From Stramenopiles sp. TOSAG23-3 (taxonomy: Eukaryota > Sar), in assembly GCA_900128585.1 (NCBI GenBank), contig LT642353.1, positions 1,314 to 21,554 of the forward strand: a stretch of 20,241 bases of DNA, given 5' to 3'. The stretch's first letter is position 1. Every line of letters starts with the position of its first letter. The notes beneath the pieces are model-generated. The model worked only from the letters and a program-made list of their open reading frames with translations. It made no database searches and had not been told where the DNA came from. A program made the translations under genes and the position numbers. Shown here piece by piece: positions 17,366 through 20,241 of the stretch.

Positions 17366-17984
17366 GTCAGTTAAAAGTATTTAATAAAAGAATTCTATCT
17401 TGTAACTACATTACGAATTATTCACAACTCCAACTTTCCACCGATTGTGAAAAGAACAATACACTACAATTGTAATAGTCGTCTAAGAAAAAAAAGTTTT
17501 TGATGTTGCTTTCTTTCGCTCCTAGCTATTATATTGTACTTTGCACAGTTAGTGAAGGTTGCAGTGCAAGGCACAATACAAGTACACATTCATTGCCAAT
17601 AATGTGATGACAAGTACGTAAATAAGCAAATTAGACAGGAAAATCTCAACAAAATAACAGGTAATAGCAGCCAAAATATCAATATAAGAAGAAAAACAAA
17701 ATATTTAGGTGATGTTTTCCCTTTTTTTCCGACTTTCCGATTTTAATGACTTCTAAGCTATTATAACAGGTAGGGAATAATATAATTATTTTATCATTTT
17801 GTAATCATGTAGTCAAATTTGGGACCAGAATGAGCTATTTAAGTTTCTACATGAAATACAATTAAGAATTATTATAGGTGGTGTAGAGTGTAATTGGAAC
17901 CATTAATAACGTGTTTTTAAAATCGAATACAAGTAGACCCCATGTCCGTTTTTGTAAGAGGGAATTTTTTTTTGTACTTTATAA
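17366..17984. other. Intergenic with one imperfect hairpin
   Basis: No gene seen. TATTGTACTTTGCAC at 17532-17546 pairs with GTGCAAGGCACAATA at 17564-17578 (13 of 15 bases, 17-base loop). The remainder is AT-rich with A and T tracts and no recognisable element. Confidence 0.35.
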
Positions 17985-18326
17985 CACAGACAGCAGTATA
18001 CAGCACAGTACGAGAAAACAGAAAAAGAGCACAATAAAATACACTGGAAATTACAACTGAACAGACAAATAGCAAACATCAAAAATAGTCTGAATAGTGT
18101 TCAGAATAGGTCAACAAGGAAAAAACTAACAGCAGGTTTCTCGGTCGTACTAGGGGTTAGGGGCGGGGCACCATCATCGCCATGCCGTAACTGTGTAACC
18201 TTATTGGGTATACCAACACTGGTGATGAGGAGAAAAGACAAAAAATTCCGCACACCCAACGGTACTTTTGTGATATTAACATTCGATACGGTACAACTTA
18301 TATTCTTCATACACAATTTTACACAG
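17985..18326 (+). pseudogene. Open frame upstream of CFAP97, possible LINE ORF1 relic
   Basis: The frame used by CFAP97 is open for 114 codons from after TAA 17982-17984 to a lone TAG at 18327-18329, then open again into CFAP97. No ATG occurs before 18225. Part of it, VTLLGIPTLVMRRKDKKF then TPNGTFVILTFDT, resembles the segment before the zinc knuckles in gag-like ORF1 proteins of Jockey-type LINEs (VTxxxRxTxxRxGKxxPTxTxxLTFxTPxLP), but the Cys knuckles themselves are absent. The minus strand of the same DNA holds a 92-codon ATG frame (18101-18379) whose ATG is 10 bases from that of CFAP97. Alternatives are an N-terminal exon joined by an intron covering the TAG (TTTTACACAG precedes it) or chance. 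Confidence 0.25.
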
Positions 18327-18389
18327 TAGACAATTGGGTCCGATATTCGATCGTTAAGAGACAGTGCAATTGAAACCATTAATGCTCAA

Positions 18390-19022
18390 ATGGACCGTGG
18401 CATAACAGTTGGAAACCCGATACTTTATGCGAAAGGGAAAATAAAGGAAAACAGATGGATGCGAAAGCGACTTTTAAGTGTTCAGTCTACAGTCGATAAC
18501 AAATGCCCCAAGTCATACATGAACAGAAAATTTCGCAGGAAAAATTTAAAGAAAGCGCAACTGGAAGAGGATAGAAGGCGAACAATAACTCAAGACAACA
18601 CAATAATGTTGAAAAGCATATCGAGTATAATGAGGCGTAATAATATTGATACGTGGGCAAGCACGCGAAAATATGTTCCTGGAATGAGCAACGTTCAAGC
18701 TCGCAAAAAGCACCTGCGCTTTATTAACTGGGAAAATAAAATTTTGCACAAAAGGATCATGAGCACAACTCCTTGGATATCCAACAAAGAGATGAAAGAC
18801 AGTTTTGAGAACCAGCTAAAACATTTAAGACACATGGGAGAATATGCATATAAAGGTGGCGGTAAAAAGAACGGTTCGTTTGACAAATATTGGCAACTGG
18901 CTGTTTATGAAGCCAGGCCAATTTATAGAAGTAGTTCAAATCCTCACCAGCATACGCCAAATGTATCAAATGCAAACATGACTAAAGGGTGTATGCCGAA
19001 AAGAAGACTGTCAAAAAAATAA
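18390..19022 (+). CDS. CFAP97/hemingway-family ciliary protein
   Basis: 210 residues, very basic. The family core is clear at about 35-150: VDNKCP (35-40), a basic stretch, then IxxDNxxMLKSISSIMRR (66-83), TWAS (88-91), RKKHLRFINWENKILHKRI (105-123) and a TPWISNKEM segment ending near EY152. This is the order seen in animal CFAP97D1 (VDxKxP, IExEN, KIxxxxxxVDxW, ExRNRExxRITxENxxIL). These proteins act in axoneme assembly and sperm or ciliary motility, so the organism should have flagella at some stage. The N-terminal 34 residues fit the short family leader, supporting ATG 18390. The last ~58 residues (Gly/Lys-rich, then Ser/Asn/His-rich) exceed the usual end. The terminal codons are TCA AAA AAA TAA and an open -1 frame continues; see the next entry. 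Confidence 0.85.
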   Translation: MDRGITVGNPILYAKGKIKENRWMRKRLLSVQSTVDNKCPKSYMNRKFRRKNLKKAQLEEDRRRTITQDNTIMLKSISSIMRRNNIDTWASTRKYVPGMSNVQARKKHLRFINWENKILHKRIMSTTPWISNKEMKDSFENQLKHLRHMGEYAYKGGGKKNGSFDKYWQLAVYEARPIYRSSSNPHQHTPNVSNANMTKGCMPKRRLSKK

Positions 19023-19270
19023 TTTCAACAAAGATAGTTAGAGCAGTGTTCCGCATACAGTGGACATCACTACCTTCGACAATTAAGTGGAATGAGCAGG
19101 CGGTTATCTCAGCGCTAATTCGACGTGTGATGGAAGAAAGCAGTCAAGAGCAATTAATTTCTTCAAATAGTTTTAAAATATCGAAAATTTTGTTTTTTTT
19201 TGGGGGTCGATATTACTACACGTGTGCCCCCACCAAGCATGAAATTACAAAGGTTGCACTAATGTACTAG
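19013..19270 (+). other. A7 slippery heptamer and 83-codon -1 frame extension of CFAP97
   Basis: Seven A bases at 19013-19019 sit in phase as A AAA AAA followed at once by the CFAP97 stop TAA (19020-19022). The -1 frame opens only at 18986, after a TAA at 18983, so the overlap is 34 bases and A7 is its longest homopolymer. From 19019 the -1 frame encodes 83 residues to TAG 19268-19270, beginning with a basic, aliphatic segment (KIVRAVFRIQW, then SLPSTIKWNEQAVISALIRR) that looks like ordinary protein, and containing a T10-G5 tract in its second half. Three readings: an extra or missing A in the assembly or a recent indel, programmed -1 frameshifting, or an unrelated open frame. No strong stimulatory hairpin is evident downstream. 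Confidence 0.4.
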
Positions 19271-19279
19271 TACATTAGT
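19258..19279. other. 22-bp perfect palindrome
   Basis: Two 11-base half sites, ACTAATGTACT and AGTACATTAGT, abut with no spacer; the centre is at 19268/19269, over the TAG that ends the -1 frame. It could be a dimeric protein-binding site, a transcription-end signal or a mobile-element target; nothing in the sequence selects between these. Confidence 0.5.
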
Positions 19280-19337
19280 TTTTGAAAAAATCAATAATAA
19301 GATATGTTAAATTTTCACAATTGAAGTACAATCCTCA

Positions 19338-19688
19338 ATGCAATCATCGGATGAAGGGGACCAGAGCATCGCCCGCAGGACGAGATACCAATTGTCACGC
19401 CAAAGAACCACAACCACCGCACTGCACACCGAATCTTCACCATCGCAACAGAACCCACAAACGCCGATTACACACCGACCCAAATGACCCTCTCCCGACA
19501 CCTCAACTCACAAATGACAATTCCCTGACTGGTTTACAAGACGCTTGGAAAATTACACAACGACTGATTCATTTACGATTGAGACATCGGATGAGGAAGT
19601 TGACTACGAGTCTTTTGACATCGACGCAAATCGACATACCGATTCAGATCATGCATGGAGTAGACATGAGAACGATAGTCAAGACTAA
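19338..19688 (+). pseudogene. C-terminal coding region of the tail-repeat element, two TGA stops
   Basis: A frame from ATG 19338 (MQSSDEGDQS) to TAA 19686-19688, 117 codons including the stop, interrupted by two TGA codons about 30 bases apart (near 19485 and 19515). Both follow AAA and both would be CGA by a single C-to-T change, as CpG decay would give. The first half is Arg/Gln/Thr-rich, the second acidic: FPDWFTRRLENY, SDEEVDYESFDIDAN, HAWSRHENDSQD. Two other loci share parts of it (7333-7395 minus strand, 16439-16483), so it is a repeated element, not a host gene. No enzyme domain is visible, so the element class is unknown. The other frame over this DNA (Pro/His/Thr-rich, open to 19692) begins without an ATG and is considered a shadow. 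Confidence 0.5.
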
Positions 19689-19806
19689 GTGACAGGGGTC
19701 TATTGATTGAGTTTTAGTAAAATCTAAGGGGCAGAGATATAAGTTCGCAGTATAATGAAGAAGATAAATTTTAATTTCTTAAATATAACAGCCAATTTTT
19801 TGTTTT
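19689..19806 (+). repeat. 3' UTR and tail repeat following the element's coding end
   Basis: The best-ordered copy. After TAA comes GTGACAGGGGTCTATTGATT and TTTTAGTAAAATC (shared with 16484-16509), then GGGGCAGAGATATAAGTTCG, CAGTATAATGAAGAAGATAA and ATATAACAGCCAATTTTTTG. This locus shows that the tail repeats found elsewhere in the window are the 3' end of an element whose coding region ends at 19688. Confidence 0.65.
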
Positions 19807-20241
19807 AGATTTAAATATATACAGCGCTAGATATATGTAAAAAATTTAAGGTTAATACACAGTGTGACAACTGAAAATACACTGCTGTTTTAATTTTTAG
19901 GTAGACGACTATTTTCAAGTATAACTTTTTAGTGGACAAAAACAAATGTTTTATATATATTCTTCATTCGTTTACGTTTACATTACGTTAGCACTAGTTA
20001 CGGGCTCAATAGGCTAAAGATCACACCCACTCAGGCAATTATTAATGATAGGCGTCCGTATTTAATACACTACATTATCATGACCAGGTGTATTGAAATA
20101 AGGCCCTGCCAGGCGTCCCGAATGATGGTAATTTCATTGTTTTCATTGGATTTATTATTTTTATTTTGTACTTCAAAAGTGTGTTACAGTATAACATTAA
20201 TATTATAACACATTATATATTTCGTTATTATTTTAAAAGAG
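19807..20241. other. Intergenic, window end
   Basis: No gene seen. A slightly GC-richer stretch at about 19985-20125 contains GGCGTCC twice (20051 and 20112 area) and, on the minus strand, a frame with two stops that looks weakly protein-like; it is not assigned. Confidence 0.3.

Noticed and set aside
1-20241. tRNA, rRNA, snRNA genes and CRISPR arrays
   Set aside because: No T-loop GGTTCRANNCC box with a matching A-box, no snRNA or SRP signature and no regularly spaced repeats with unique spacers were seen on reading; low-similarity RNAs would be missed.

Overview
This is a piece of nuclear genome from a flagellated eukaryote. It is AT-rich, and its long coding regions lack in-frame stops or any need for introns. 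The evidence is eukaryote-specific gene content: a phospholipase-D-type mitochondrial PGP synthase, a formin with an FH2 domain, an IQ/calmodulin-type protein and a CFAP97/hemingway ciliary protein. There are no operons or Shine-Dalgarno signals, and AT-rich intergenic DNA is littered with decayed mobile elements. All three standard stop codons end the long frames, so the standard code fits. The lineage cannot be fixed from the window; a flagellate protist or early-branching opisthokont would fit.

Layout. 1-495: tandem copies of a dispersed repeat (the 'tail' repeat) and a short duplicated block. 496-1992 (-): PGS1, cardiolipin/phosphatidylglycerol pathway. 2100-3192: spacer with a MITE-like element carrying GTACAACAA ends and TTAGGG-like motifs, then an inverted tail copy. 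3193-3639 (+): a broken reading frame of unknown origin. 3822-6326 (-): a large protein with weak FAAP100/FANCB-like (Fanconi core complex) features. 6693-7064 (-): a possible small acidic-tailed protein. 7333-7910: fragments of the element that owns the tail repeat. 8007-9734 (-): an IQ-motif, helix-rich protein. 9735-12105: a 2.4 kb mobile-element graveyard that includes an LTR-retrotransposon integrase relic. 12106-16284 (+): a 1392-residue fusion of kinesin-light-chain-like TPRs with an FH2 domain and no FH1. 16285-18389: decayed elements. 18390-19022 (+): CFAP97-family protein, whose stop codon follows an A7 slippery heptamer with an open -1 frame beyond it. 19338-19806: best-preserved 3' end of the tail-repeat element.

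The host genes do not form an obvious pathway. CFAP97, the TPR-formin and perhaps the IQ protein belong to the cytoskeleton/cilium; PGS1 is mitochondrial; the FAAP100-like protein, if real, is a nuclear DNA-repair factor. The most unusual signals are the FH1-less TPR-formin, the A AAA AAA TAA junction ending CFAP97, the possible Fanconi core subunit, and a repeat family whose coding end, 3' UTR and tail can be pieced together from several loci here.
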